Positions 17,982 through 27,707 of a stretch of DNA of 39,599 nucleotides are shown in pieces; the first letter of the stretch is position 1, and each line of letters starts with the position of its first letter. The notes under the pieces are model-generated. The model was not told where the DNA came from. It ran no database searches and saw only the letters and a list, made by a program, of their open reading frames with translations. The DNA lies in the NCBI RefSeq assembly GCF_017916325.1, contig NC_090155.1:692501-732099 (forward strand). The letters are read 5' to 3'. The translations under genes were made by a program, and so were the position numbers. Origin of the DNA: Leishmania martiniquensis. Taxonomy: Eukaryota; Euglenozoa; Kinetoplastea; Trypanosomatida; Trypanosomatidae.

Positions 17982-19169
17982 TCACTCCATTATCAGCTTC
18001 ATAATGGTGCCTACATGCATCATCACACCGCTCTGCAACGCTGTTTCTCGAATCTTAAACTTTGAGCTGTGCTCCGTGTGCACGGAGCCGAACTCCTCAT
18101 CGCGTATACCCACCAACGAAAAGCAGCCCGGAATCATTGCCTGGTACTCCGAGAAGTCCTCCACGCCAAACATTGGCTCTTCTTTGATGATAAATGCATC
18201 TTTACCTATCATTTCCTCAGCCACGCTCTTCACTACGTCGTACGCCTTCGGGTCGTTGTACGTCACGATGTTGGGCTCCAGCCAGCTCAGCTTGTATTGG
18301 GCGCCGTGCGCCTTTGTGATGCCGGCGATGATCTCCTCCATTATCTGAGGCACGCAGGCCTGAGTCTCTCGGTCGAGACAGCGCAGCGTTCCGCGCATGT
18401 GCACGGAGTCCGGAATCACGTTGTAGCTCCCTCTCCCGCCTTCAAATGTGGTGATGCTCAGCACAGGAGCCTTCAGTGCACTCACGCGGCGCGATACAAC
18501 GGATTGGAGGCTCGCTACCACCTCGGAGGCAGTGAGAATCGGGTCGACGCACAGCTCCGGCTGCGAGGCGTGGCCGCCAGCGCCACGGATCACAATGTCA
18601 AAGTCGTTGCACGCACCATAGAGGGTGCCCTGCCGCGTAGCGATGGTGCCAACGGGAAACTCCGCAGCAACGTGCAGCCCAAAGATCATGGACACGCCAT
18701 CTAGCACGCCAAGGCCCACCAGCTGCTTCGCGCCGCTCGGGATCACCTCCTCGGCGTGCTGGAAAATAAAGCGAACAGTTCCACGGATGCGGTCGCGCAT
18801 CTGGCACAGCACCTTCACTGCACCAAGCAGCATTGCCGTGTGCGCGTCGTGACCGCACGCGTGCATCACGCCTGGCCGCTTCGAGCTGAAGGGCTCGCCA
18901 CTCTCCTCCTGCAGCGGCAGCGCATCCATGTCGGCGCGTAAGGCGTACATGGGGCCCTCGCCAGCGCCACCCCGTAGGTCCGCCACGACGCTGTTCGGCG
19001 TCAGCCGGCGAATGTCCAGCGGTGCGGGCATGCTGCTGAGTATGTCCGCCACGTAGTCGGCGGTGGGCTGTTCCTCATAGGCGACGTATGGATTCTCGTG
19101 GATGTGGCGGCGCCACTGCACAACTTCAGGCTGCACTGCCGTGATGAGATCGCTCAAGGACCACTCCAT
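17982..19169 (-). CDS. N-acyl-L-amino acid amidohydrolase, M20D family, tandem copy 3
   Basis: A 395-residue M20D hydrolase, first of the three in the direction of transcription. It carries the same metal-site residues as copy 2 ([18 protein letters not shown]) and a terminal-domain His in [10 protein letters not shown]. The region 18238-19148 appears identical in DNA to the other copies. Its C-terminal 85 residues are its own: [34 protein letters not shown], then [16 protein letters not shown], ending [10 protein letters not shown]. It keeps Glu-Asp-Phe like copy 2. Its 5' end, [12 protein letters not shown], differs from the others only before Leu8. Its 3' flank holds the SIDER-like element, which in Leishmania is associated with mRNA decay or translational control, so this copy may be regulated differently from copy 2. 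Confidence 0.93.
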   Translation of the reverse strand: MEWSLSDLITAVQPEVVQWRRHIHENPYVAYEEQPTADYVADILSSMPAPLDIRRLTPNSVVADLRGGAGEGPMYALRADMDALPLQEESGEPFSSKRPGVMHACGHDAHTAMLLGAVKVLCQMRDRIRGTVRFIFQHAEEVIPSGAKQLVGLGVLDGVSMIFGLHVAAEFPVGTIATRQGTLYGACNDFDIVIRGAGGHASQPELCVDPILTASEVVASLQSVVSRRVSALKAPVLSITTFEGGRGSYNVIPDSVHMRGTLRCLDRETQACVPQIMEEIIAGITKAHGAQYKLSWLEPNIVTYNDPKAYDVVKSVAEEMIGKDAFIIKEEPMFGVEDFSEYQAMIPGCFSLVGIRDEEFGSVHTEHSSKFKIRETALQSGVMMHVGTIMKLIME

Positions 19170-19853
19170 GTTTCAAGTTTAGAGTCTTAAGTCAAGTGGG
19201 TATCTCGAATGTCCTGCTCTGCGTGAGCGTTCTAGCATGCACGAATGAATGCGAATGATCGCCGGGTGAGTTGCCGCAGGGAGGAAAGTTGGTGGATGGC
19301 GGCATCGGTTTGAGGCGGTTGCGGGGGACGAAGCAGAGAGGCAAGCAAAGCAGAAGCGTGGGAATAGAAGGAGAGCTGAAGGGTGCACTCAGATGTGTCG
19401 GAAATCACGCGGAGGAAGGCGAGTGCCGTCGCAGAGAGAGCACTCTGGGAAGAAGTTACTTGGCCCATAGAACGCTGGAATGTGCTTCGAAGGCCACATG
19501 CAGGGACCTGTAGCCGACGGCAGCTGCGCTAACGGGAGGATGCCAGTGCACACGAGATACAGTCGGGCGATTTCGTCCTTCAGTTTCACAGGCACCGCCA
19601 CGAGCGTCACGCGCGGCAACAAAGCAGGCCCTCTTTTCCGCGGGTAACAAATCCAGCCCGCCGGTAGCAGCATCGCACCCTTCAAAACAGTGCGTGTGTG
19701 TGTGTCTGTGGAGGTAGACTGGCGCCCGTTTTTTTTTATTACCCTCTCTGTTCATGTGTGAAGAGGAAGCAATGTGTGTGTCACAAGAGCGAGGAAATGA
19801 ATGCATGCTGAAAGCGGCGCGGGGCCGCCTCTTCTCTTCCGCTTAACCGTTCA
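19170..19853. other. Spacer between PPR gene and amidohydrolase copy 3
   Basis: No gene supported. It holds a GT run (about 19694-19705) and a T homopolymer (19730-19737). Purine-rich plus-strand DNA at 19278-19290 may be the splice tract for copy 3. Confidence 0.5.
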
Positions 19854-22800
19854 TCAGCGACTGCGCCGCTGCCTCCGTTTGTTTCTCTGTAAGGCTTTCT
19901 TCGACAGTCGCTCCTCAGTGCTGCGCGCTTCCTCTGCCTCCCAACGCTGCAACTGTGCCCGTGTGGCAGGGGTCTTCTTGTTGCGCTGGTACCAGTCTCG
20001 CACACTGAATGCGAGGGAGTCACGATGGTCGTCTGGCGAGCGGCCAAAGCGAAGTGGCGGGGCCTCTGGCGCCTCGAGAGTGCCGTGGCGGTACATTTCG
20101 CGCCACTTCTGTAGGTAGTCGTACTTAGATCTGCGTGTGGGTCCCTGGCTGGTCAGTTGCACCACGTTCTCTTCCTTGTTCTGGAGAACCTCAACCAGCT
20201 CCTTCGTGCTGCTCTCGGTATCGTTTTTTAGCTGTGTGTAGAATGTGTTGTCTGACTCTAACGCAATCTCTGCATCGCTTTTGTACGGGGCTAGTGAGTC
20301 TCGCTGCTCACCTTGCCATACGAACTCAGCCGACGGTGGCACTGCGTGCGCCATCTCACTCGCTGGCTTCATGCTTCCGTCGTCATATCGATGCTGTGGG
20401 TATTGCCGCCAATCTGTCAGCTCGCCATGGTTGGTGGCCCTGCTTTCTTCGATGTCTAGCTGATCGCCAGCCACTCGTACTGCCTTGCCCATGTCAGAAA
20501 AATCAGGCACTGGCGCCTTACCATCCAGAACGGCCTGATACTCCTGCTTCACAATCGCACGCTCGCGCCAGAGTCGCACACCCCAGCCCTGTGGGCCACC
20601 CCCGCTCTTCGGGTACGCCAGCTCGCCACCATCCAGCGCCCACAAGCTGCCAGCTATCTCCCCCTCTTGTTGCCGAATCTTCGGTAGCAGCTTATGCTTC
20701 CTCAACGCCGGGACATCGGCAGGGCTCTTGAAGGCGGAGTCGATGCCCAGCTGCGCGAGAGCAGCGTTCTTTTCATCAAACGTTGCGCCCTTCGGAGTGC
20801 CATCGGTGTTCTCCTCGGCGAAGAGCTCGTGTTTGCTCACCGTCGCCTTCTTCCACTGCTCCCACCATCCCAGTGTGGTGTCCGAAGGAACGGGTAGGGG
20901 CTGTACAATTTTCGTCGACTCGGATACCGCCGGATCCACCGTCACTGCCAAGGGCTGCACTGGGAACTCGACACCCTCCTGCTTCCGCACGAAGTACTCC
21001 TCACGGGCTTGCATGATGCGACGGGCTCGCCGCTTCATGTCACGCTTGTACCCGGCTGCGTTGTTGACGCGGACAATCTTCTTGAGAAGCGACGCCCGCA
21101 CCGGAACCCTGGCGTTCTCCATGGCCTCCAGGTACTGCAGCGCCCGCGCGGCGCCACCCTCTTCACCGGAAGAGAGATGCATGAAGATGAGGCATTCGTA
21201 GGTCCTTCTGCTGGGCACCAGGTCCTCCTGCAAGACCATCTGTTGAAACAGCTTCTCCGCCTGGTCGATGCGCTGCTGATGGGCGAGCAGGGCGATGTAG
21301 CACTCGTAGCTGTACACGTCTTTTTTGAGGCGCCACTCGTCAAACGTGTCGGCCCAGACCTTGCTTGCCTGCTCCTCGAACTTGCCAATAGCGCTCGCGT
21401 TGTCGGGTAGGTGCTCGATGCTCAGAATCGCGGTTTGGCAACATAGGCGCAGCAGCGCATTGACAAAAGGTAGCTGCATCTCCCACCCACGGCGCACCAC
21501 CAGCTCATAAATGCTAAAGCATGTGCTCATGTGCTCGAGCCACATAGAATAAATGTCGCTTTTCTGCTCCTTCATCTTCTCGTAGTCAGCACGAATTAGG
21601 CACTGCACGTGCGCCTGCACAGCCCAGGACAGATGGAGCATGTTGACGGGCACACGGTTGTCGCGCATTTTTGCGAGGAGTCGCTCCACCGTGTCCACAT
21701 CGCCAACGACCTGCGCAGAGCGGATAAGGTTCAGGTACGTCGTGGCGTTCCAGGGAATACCCATAAGCTCCATTTTCTGCGCCAGCTCTTCGCAGCGAAG
21801 CCGCATTTCCGGCAGCGGGCTTTGGCTCAAGGAGAACATGAGTGCGTCGTAGTGTGGCCGAGAGGCAATGAAGCCGTACACGTTCTCCATTTGGTCAAAA
21901 AGCTGCACCGACTCCGCCAAGGAGTTCGCCTGCGACGTGTCTTTGCTCAGTGCACGCAGCTGAAGAGCGAAGGTGACCTCGTTAGGCTCGATATTCGCGT
22001 ACATCTTCATGTTGTCGACAATCTGCGCCACGGCAGAGTAGTCCCGCGCGTTGTGGAACGAGCGCATGAGCTCGTGCCAGTTGCCGATGCGCGGCGTGAT
22101 GCCACGCGTCTTCATTTCTTCAATGAGCGCCATGGAGTCATTCACCTTTCCCTGCGAAGACGAATGCTTCATCAGTGCCTTGTACATCTCCGCGTTCGGC
22201 CCGAGGCCCACCTCGGCAGCGAAGAAGAAAATAGCACGTGCCGCATCGTAGTAGTGTTGCCTAGAAAGAGCAGAGAGAGCCACCACGAGGCCCTCCTCTG
22301 TGAAATCCAAGCCCGCACCACCCATGATGGCACTCAACTCTTTGCTGGCATTGGCGCGCTCCGACTTATCGTCAAGGTAGGCTATCGGAATATTCATCTC
22401 TTCTGAGAATTGCTCGACCGCCATTATTGGCCTCGTTTCCTCCTCCGGCATCCTGCTTAAATAGCTTAGGTCGCCCTCTAGCACGTCATACTTGTGCGAA
22501 GGCACCAGGACGGGTGGCTGCTCAGCCGCAGCCAGAACCGCTGTGTACTTCGTGGAGTGGACGCCGGACTTGGGTACCGTCGATGGAGGCGAGCTCACAA
22601 GACGCTCCCCGAGCTCGAGTAGCTCTTGCATTGCCTTGCCGTTCTTCTCCACCGAGGCAACGACGTCGTCACCCTCTTCTTCAGCTGGAAACTGCCACGC
22701 GTACGCCCAGCGCTCAATGGTGTCATCCCATTTGCCCTGCACAGGAGGCCGGTAATCGGCTGGGAGGGTTCCCCTCCTATACATATCGATCTCCATCTCC

Positions 22801-22907
22801 TTTGCGCTGGGCCCCAGCGCAACGACACCTTTCAGAGCCACATGCTTCAGCGCCTGCGCGTAGGGGGATAGCGCCTTCGAGCGCGCTGTGCATGATGTGC
22901 GCCACAT
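19854..22907 (-). CDS. Pentatricopeptide-repeat (PPR) protein, probably mitochondrial
   Basis: A 1017-residue helical-repeat protein. Between about residues 215 and 605 it shows successive ~35-residue helix pairs with PPR signatures, for example PNAEMYKALMKHSSSQGKV, IEEMKTRGITPRIGNWHELM, GFIASRPHYDALMFSLSQ, WNATTYLNLIRSAQVVGDV, and SYECYIALLAHQQRIDQAEK followed by PSRRTYECLIFMHLSSGEE. PPR proteins bind single-stranded RNA in organelles. In trypanosomatids they act in mitochondrial RNA processing, polyadenylation or as mitoribosome parts. The N-terminus (MWRTSCTARSKALSPYAQAL) lacks acidic residues and looks like an import signal. The long C-terminal part is not PPR-like and ends in a strongly basic stretch (KKALQRNKRRQRRSR). 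Conserved aromatic blocks such as WREMYRHGTLEAPEAPPLRFG suggest a structural role, so a mitoribosomal PPR is the favoured guess. Confidence 0.88.
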   Translation of the reverse strand: MWRTSCTARSKALSPYAQALKHVALKGVVALGPSAKEMEIDMYRRGTLPADYRPPVQGKWDDTIERWAYAWQFPAEEEGDDVVASVEKNGKAMQELLELGERLVSSPPSTVPKSGVHSTKYTAVLAAAEQPPVLVPSHKYDVLEGDLSYLSRMPEEETRPIMAVEQFSEEMNIPIAYLDDKSERANASKELSAIMGGAGLDFTEEGLVVALSALSRQHYYDAARAIFFFAAEVGLGPNAEMYKALMKHSSSQGKVNDSMALIEEMKTRGITPRIGNWHELMRSFHNARDYSAVAQIVDNMKMYANIEPNEVTFALQLRALSKDTSQANSLAESVQLFDQMENVYGFIASRPHYDALMFSLSQSPLPEMRLRCEELAQKMELMGIPWNATTYLNLIRSAQVVGDVDTVERLLAKMRDNRVPVNMLHLSWAVQAHVQCLIRADYEKMKEQKSDIYSMWLEHMSTCFSIYELVVRRGWEMQLPFVNALLRLCCQTAILSIEHLPDNASAIGKFEEQASKVWADTFDEWRLKKDVYSYECYIALLAHQQRIDQAEKLFQQMVLQEDLVPSRRTYECLIFMHLSSGEEGGAARALQYLEAMENARVPVRASLLKKIVRVNNAAGYKRDMKRRARRIMQAREEYFVRKQEGVEFPVQPLAVTVDPAVSESTKIVQPLPVPSDTTLGWWEQWKKATVSKHELFAEENTDGTPKGATFDEKNAALAQLGIDSAFKSPADVPALRKHKLLPKIRQQEGEIAGSLWALDGGELAYPKSGGGPQGWGVRLWRERAIVKQEYQAVLDGKAPVPDFSDMGKAVRVAGDQLDIEESRATNHGELTDWRQYPQHRYDDGSMKPASEMAHAVPPSAEFVWQGEQRDSLAPYKSDAEIALESDNTFYTQLKNDTESSTKELVEVLQNKEENVVQLTSQGPTRRSKYDYLQKWREMYRHGTLEAPEAPPLRFGRSPDDHRDSLAFSVRDWYQRNKKTPATRAQLQRWEAEEARSTEERLSKKALQRNKRRQRRSR

Positions 22908-23449
22908 GCGCGACCTTGATCGCTACGCCTCTCCAGTATTTCTTGTACTGCTTCGCTCGTAAGTTCTTGTTCTCCAGAGTGTGTGCGCGACAGGGATGTG
23001 ATGGAGAGCCCACGTACACAGCAGGAGGCGCGCGTCGTCGCGCGTTTGCTGGGCACAAAAGGCGCTTGATACGCGGAGGGGGGAACGTCGTGTCCAAGCA
23101 CGTCAAGTTTAGTCAAAGCGAGAGGGAGAGAGTAAGGGGCATCAGGGTGGATGAGGGAGGCGCACGCGCTTGAAGGGCACCCACGCATACGAGTTTCCTG
23201 CAAGTACGCAGTGCAACGGCGTTGGAGCTTGTTTCTCTCCAATCCATGGAGAAACGGTTCACTGGGCATTGCCCACTTTCGAATGACTGAGGCCGGTGAC
23301 GCGCCCCAGGCGTCCAGAAGCCATGGGCGGCACCGAGCAGTGAAAAAGTCGGGAGGGAGGGGCCGCAGAGAAGAGCTCGCCAGCTTCTCGTGCTTCCTTG
23401 CAGTACTCATTTGCGTTCGACACCAGACGATTCAACAACAACAAGCGCC
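22908..23449. other. Spacer between Pkr1-like and PPR genes
   Basis: No gene supported. The minus frame at 22847-23410 overlaps the PPR start and has irregular composition. The plus strand is purine-rich at 23118-23135, a possible splice tract for the PPR gene. Confidence 0.5.
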
Positions 23450-23809
23450 CTAATCATTCTTCTCTTTGCTCTCCGTTCTTACTGCATCACTACGCTGCTG
23501 CGAGGCAAAGTCCAATCCAGAGCTGAAAATGATCTTCATGAGCCAGTTTGTGGAGGCGGTCAGTCCCAGTCCAAGAAAGCCAAAGGCCCAGACGTGAATG
23601 CTCTTGGGCATCGCAAACACAAACATGAGCCACACGCCGAAGAGAGCCAGCATGACCAGATTAAAACTAATCCACACGATCGGCGACAGCGAAGAGCCCG
23701 GTGTGAGAAGATGGTTGATCATGCGTGCAAGAACTGGAAGGCTTTCTTCCTCATTCGTCACTGGCACAGCGCCCTCGACGGCGACCTTATTGTCTGCTGT
23801 CGTAGACAT
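23450..23809 (-). CDS. Pkr1-like ER membrane protein (V-ATPase assembly factor family)
   Basis: A 119-residue protein with two predicted membrane helices (about residues 43-66 and 71-90) and short charged ends. The sequence before the first helix, MINHLLTPGSSLSPIVWISFN, and the short loop MPKSIH between the helices resemble the Pkr1 family. In yeast Pkr1 is a small ER protein needed for assembly of the V-ATPase membrane sector. Length and topology fit the family. The acidic N-terminus (NEEES) and the Lys/Glu-rich C-terminus would face the cytosol. The start at 23809 is the first ATG of the frame. It lies directly downstream of the WDR7-like gene with a spacer of about 475 bases. Assignment rests on motif and topology, not on an alignment. 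Confidence 0.75.
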   Translation of the reverse strand: MSTTADNKVAVEGAVPVTNEEESLPVLARMINHLLTPGSSLSPIVWISFNLVMLALFGVWLMFVFAMPKSIHVWAFGFLGLGLTASTNWLMKIIFSSGLDFASQQRSDAVRTESKEKND

Positions 23810-24284
23810 GATGCGCTTGTGTGATCTTAATGCACCGGTGTGTGAATGTGAAGATTTTTTTGCGAAATCGACGCCGTCTGCACTTCACCCAGGATACCAC
23901 TGCAGGTGTCCAGAGGGAGACGAGAGAAAAGCGAGGAGGAAGACGGAAGGTGCAAGTGCATCGGTGTAGAAGGAGGCATCGAAGAATAAACGACATCTTG
24001 TTTGCACTCGAGGAGAACTTTGTGCAGGAGGAGCGCGCTGTCCTATGCTCTGCCCATACCAATGAAAAGTGGCTGTATATGGCACCTTTGACGCCGAGCA
24101 GCCATCGTGTCAAACGCTAACTGCACTTGCACCACGAGACGACATATTCTACATGGCTGCTTTTCTTCCCCGTCGCTCTTTATCAGACTGTTTTTGCAAT
24201 TTGCCGTTCCGCTCAGTCTCGCTTGCGTCTGTGTCTAGTCGAACTCTCACACACGCACATATACGCCAAGGATGGCAGTGGGAC
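23810..24284. other. Spacer between WDR7-like and Pkr1-like genes
   Basis: No gene supported. Purine-rich plus-strand DNA at 23910-23950 is a pyrimidine tract on the transcribed sense, the likely splice signal for the Pkr1-like gene. Confidence 0.5.
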
Positions 24285-27200
24285 TCACGGCAGCGACACT
24301 TGCACCTTACCGTGCCACGGAGAGGAAAACTCGACACACTGCGGGGACAGCCAGTTAAGCTGAAAGTACTGGATGAGAAGCGACACGCTTTCCACACGCA
24401 GGCCGATCGATGGAACATCCACGGTGGTGATCAGCTTGAAGCTCGTGCCACCGCTCCCGGTTAGGAAGCCAGCTAGGGACGATGACTGGCTTGGCGACCG
24501 CCATACTTTGATCTCGTCCAGGGTCTCAGCGATGGTAGCGATATCAAGGGTTGTGATGTTGCCGCTATATGCAACCCCTAACACCGGCGCCGAGTGAGCC
24601 TGGAAGGCGGTGACGATCGTTGCTGATTTCATATTGTATACCACTACCTTGCCGTCGCGTCGGCCCACTGCAAGGTGCCGCAGACTCTGCTGAAGTGATA
24701 CGTTGGGCAGGGACGCGATCGTGACGCGCAGCAGCTGCGATACGGCAACGTGGTAGATGGAGGCAGCGTCCTTGCAGGCGGAAGAAAGGTCGCTCAGGCC
24801 GCTGACAAATATGTCCGCAATTGTGCTGAATACAGTGTAGGCCTCGTATGGAAAGTTCTTCACGAAACGGGAAAGAAAGACGACGATATATGGCCGGTGC
24901 TCTGCGTGAAGGTGAAAGTCTGTCACGATGTATGTGGACAGAAAGCCCTGCGGGTCCTGAGCGACCAGTCTCTCCAGAGCCTCCAGTGACACCTGCTTCG
25001 CTTCCTCATCTTTTCCACCAAAGGCCCTTCTCACAAGGCCCGTCACGAGGCACTGGAAGATGCCCTTTTCACCGAATTCGCACACTCTGGCGTGCCTCTC
25101 CACCAAGCCCAGTAGTGCTGCGGAGTGGCCGGACATCATGTGATCGCCATCAAGCGCGGCCGTGACCGCACGCTCAGCCTCCACAGTGCTCTGGCAGAGA
25201 AAGTCATAAAACGCCACGTTCGCTTCGAGGCTGTAGTCGGCGCGCTGAGAGACAAGGCCGGATATGACTAGAACGGCAGCAAAGGCGCTTTCATTGGCAA
25301 GCGGCAGTAGTGCTCGAGGTGTTTTGTCCTCGGCAGCCTCGCTACACTGCGCGGGCAACGCACGTGACAGCAGTAGACTCATGACATCGACGAGGCTGCG
25401 CACAGGCATCTCGTTAGCTATCAGCCTAAGCGCGTGGCGAAAAGGCGCAGGTGTCGCTCCACGTAGAGTATAAAAGCGAGAGAAAAACAGCTGCATGGCG
25501 TTCGCCTGCTGGTGTGGATCTGGAGTCGCGCTGGAGGCAAGCTTGTCACCCAGGGACTGGATTGTGGAGTAGATCGAAGCCGCGCAGACTCCGTCCGAAG
25601 TGACGCTTAGCAGGCCGCTAAGTAGCAGGATTGCGCACCAAAGACACTCGTGGGTTTGAACTCCAGCCACCACTAAGCCCAAATCTTCCAGCGCCTCCCA
25701 AAGGGCATCCTCTCTGAGAAGAGAAGGGCAGGGCTCGCCGAGGCATCGAAGCATCAGGCTAAGTGCAGAGCTATACTCTAGGGCTGAACGCTGCAGGGAC
25801 TGCTGCGCTGTACTGAAGCCACTGAGAAGGGAGTTAACATCGACACGTATTGCGTAGTGCTCCCCTCCCAAAAAGCGGAACTTAACGATGCTCATCGCGG
25901 ATGCCCAATGGCGCTCAAGAAGGTCGTCCAGTTGCCGATCAAATGACCCTTGAGCAGACCGAAAGGCCCGCTCAAGACGACAGGTGGGGAGGTGCCAGAG
26001 GTTGCCGGTAGCTTCTGAGCACAGAAACATGTACTCTAGCTCTCGGTGGAGCAGGCAAGCGGTAAGCGGCCTTGACGGGGAGCACATGGTCCGCGACACC
26101 GCTGCGGTGTCGCCCGCGTGGCAGCACACCGTACCCATCTCTGTCGACATGCTCACAAATAGGGTGTCGTCCGTTTCGTTCATTTTCGGGAATTTGAGTA
26201 GCCGGTCCACGGCACCGCAGTGCGCGACGCGAACGTTTGCGCGCATTCGGCCACCAACGAACACTTTAATGTCGCCGTCGTTGAACCCAAGCACACAAGA
26301 GTAGCCGCCTGCGCTTCCCTCGAACGCAAGACAACTTGTCGCGTCAAAGGGGTGTTCCTCGAGCGCGAGCAGCATTGTGCCAGGGCTGTTGTACAGCGAG
26401 AGCTGGCACTCGCCAGTGCTGAACAAGCACACAATACCGTAGTTGCTGTGAATCGGAACGACCTCGAGCAGCAGCACAGAGGTCGAGGTATACGAGCGAT
26501 GAAGAGTGCTGTGTACCTCGATGGGCTCAAACTTGTCTTTCTCCGCGCTGGATTGCAGTAGTGCAGTATAGCGCGCGAGCGAGGTACCACTTCGCCAGCA
26601 CAGAAAGACGCCAGTCTCCACCCCACCCATCAGGCAGGCCACATGGCTAGGTAGCGTCACTTGCTGAGCAACCACAACAACTTCCTCTATGCCAGGAAAG
26701 CTCTTGCTCATTACCACATCATACATGAGGCATCGAGAGTCGGACCGAAGGATGTACAGGCGGGCACCATATGTAGCAGCTTTCCAGAAAGCCTGTCCAA
26801 AAGAGGTAGTGAGCTCGTTTTTTACCGCTGCAGCGGATACCAATGTGTGGCCTTCCCAACCAGTGAACGATACAGCGTCTGGATAGACAACGGCAAGCAA
26901 GCACAGACCGCCGCACTCGAATGCATAAATTGTGGGCATCACTCGTGCCACTGCAGAGAGCTGTTCCACCTCTTCCGACAGCAGCTGAAGTGTTTTCTTC
27001 TGGAGAGTAGAGTCTGGGCTTCCGTACAATACAGTCAGGTTTCGGCTTTCCTCGTGTGCTAAGAAAACACACTCTGGCACAGCCCGCGATGTCGCTGCTG
27101 ATGCGACCGCGCCCTCCTCGAACTCTGTGATGCGGGTGACTGCCTCCGCCTCCTCCGCGACTACAGAAACAGTAGTTATAGTCCCAGGAGATATACATAC

Positions 27201-27707
27201 ACACTGACTTGCATCGGCGCGGATGCACCAGCAAACCCCACGAGTGTTTTGCACGCGCGCCGATTTGCCACGCACACAGCAACGATCAGCACTCACGAAG
27301 AGCATTCCGAGATATCCAGCGCAGGTGCCGATGATGACGGCATCTCCGATAAATCCAACGAGGTTTAGATCCCCATCAGCAGAGAGTCCCAACACAGTTT
27401 TCTTCGCTACTGTTGGGACCTGTGCACTGGTGTCCTCAGGAAAATCCTTCACCTCATCACCCACGATGACGCTGAATACCAGGAGGTTTCCCGAGCGCCG
27501 AAAAATGTAGGTGCCCAGCAAGGTGAGCTTGCGATCCTCTAGACAGTACAAAGAGGTGCATGGCCCTTCACAGACACAGACTAGATCGATTCCATTTTCC
27601 ACAACACGGCGCGGAGTGGCGGTGAGTACGGCGCTGCTCGACTCTAGAGCCAATTCCAGTGCGCTGCTCTGCCCCTGCTTTGTGTAAAGAGTGAGAAGAG
27701 CTTCCAT
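24285..27707 (-). CDS. Large WD40-repeat protein, WDR7/Rabconnectin-3-beta-like
   Basis: A 1140-residue protein. The N-terminal ~600 residues form a string of beta-rich repeats with WD40-like ends (for example LGFNDGDIKVFVGG, and LAFEGSAGGYSCVLGFNDGD). Residues ~600-1000 are helical (LLSRALPAQCSEAAEDK, ALERLVAQDPQGFLSTYIV). The last ~130 residues return to WD40: HLAVGRRDGKVVVYNMKSA, AFQAHSAPVLGVAYSG and DEIKVWRSPS, ending SPWHGKVQVSLP. This split arrangement (WD40, long helical middle, WD40 again) is that of WDR7 (Rabconnectin-3 beta), a partner in V-ATPase regulation. No signal peptide or membrane segment is visible. Similarity is by architecture, so another large WD40 scaffold remains possible. 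Its neighbour downstream is Pkr1-like, also tied to the V-ATPase. Confidence 0.8.
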   Translation of the reverse strand: MEALLTLYTKQGQSSALELALESSSAVLTATPRRVVENGIDLVCVCEGPCTSLYCLEDRKLTLLGTYIFRRSGNLLVFSVIVGDEVKDFPEDTSAQVPTVAKKTVLGLSADGDLNLVGFIGDAVIIGTCAGYLGMLFVSADRCCVRGKSARVQNTRGVCWCIRADASQCVCISPGTITTVSVVAEEAEAVTRITEFEEGAVASAATSRAVPECVFLAHEESRNLTVLYGSPDSTLQKKTLQLLSEEVEQLSAVARVMPTIYAFECGGLCLLAVVYPDAVSFTGWEGHTLVSAAAVKNELTTSFGQAFWKAATYGARLYILRSDSRCLMYDVVMSKSFPGIEEVVVVAQQVTLPSHVACLMGGVETGVFLCWRSGTSLARYTALLQSSAEKDKFEPIEVHSTLHRSYTSTSVLLLEVVPIHSNYGIVCLFSTGECQLSLYNSPGTMLLALEEHPFDATSCLAFEGSAGGYSCVLGFNDGDIKVFVGGRMRANVRVAHCGAVDRLLKFPKMNETDDTLFVSMSTEMGTVCCHAGDTAAVSRTMCSPSRPLTACLLHRELEYMFLCSEATGNLWHLPTCRLERAFRSAQGSFDRQLDDLLERHWASAMSIVKFRFLGGEHYAIRVDVNSLLSGFSTAQQSLQRSALEYSSALSLMLRCLGEPCPSLLREDALWEALEDLGLVVAGVQTHECLWCAILLLSGLLSVTSDGVCAASIYSTIQSLGDKLASSATPDPHQQANAMQLFFSRFYTLRGATPAPFRHALRLIANEMPVRSLVDVMSLLLSRALPAQCSEAAEDKTPRALLPLANESAFAAVLVISGLVSQRADYSLEANVAFYDFLCQSTVEAERAVTAALDGDHMMSGHSAALLGLVERHARVCEFGEKGIFQCLVTGLVRRAFGGKDEEAKQVSLEALERLVAQDPQGFLSTYIVTDFHLHAEHRPYIVVFLSRFVKNFPYEAYTVFSTIADIFVSGLSDLSSACKDAASIYHVAVSQLLRVTIASLPNVSLQQSLRHLAVGRRDGKVVVYNMKSATIVTAFQAHSAPVLGVAYSGNITTLDIATIAETLDEIKVWRSPSQSSSLAGFLTGSGGTSFKLITTVDVPSIGLRVESVSLLIQYFQLNWLSPQCVEFSSPWHGKVQVSLP

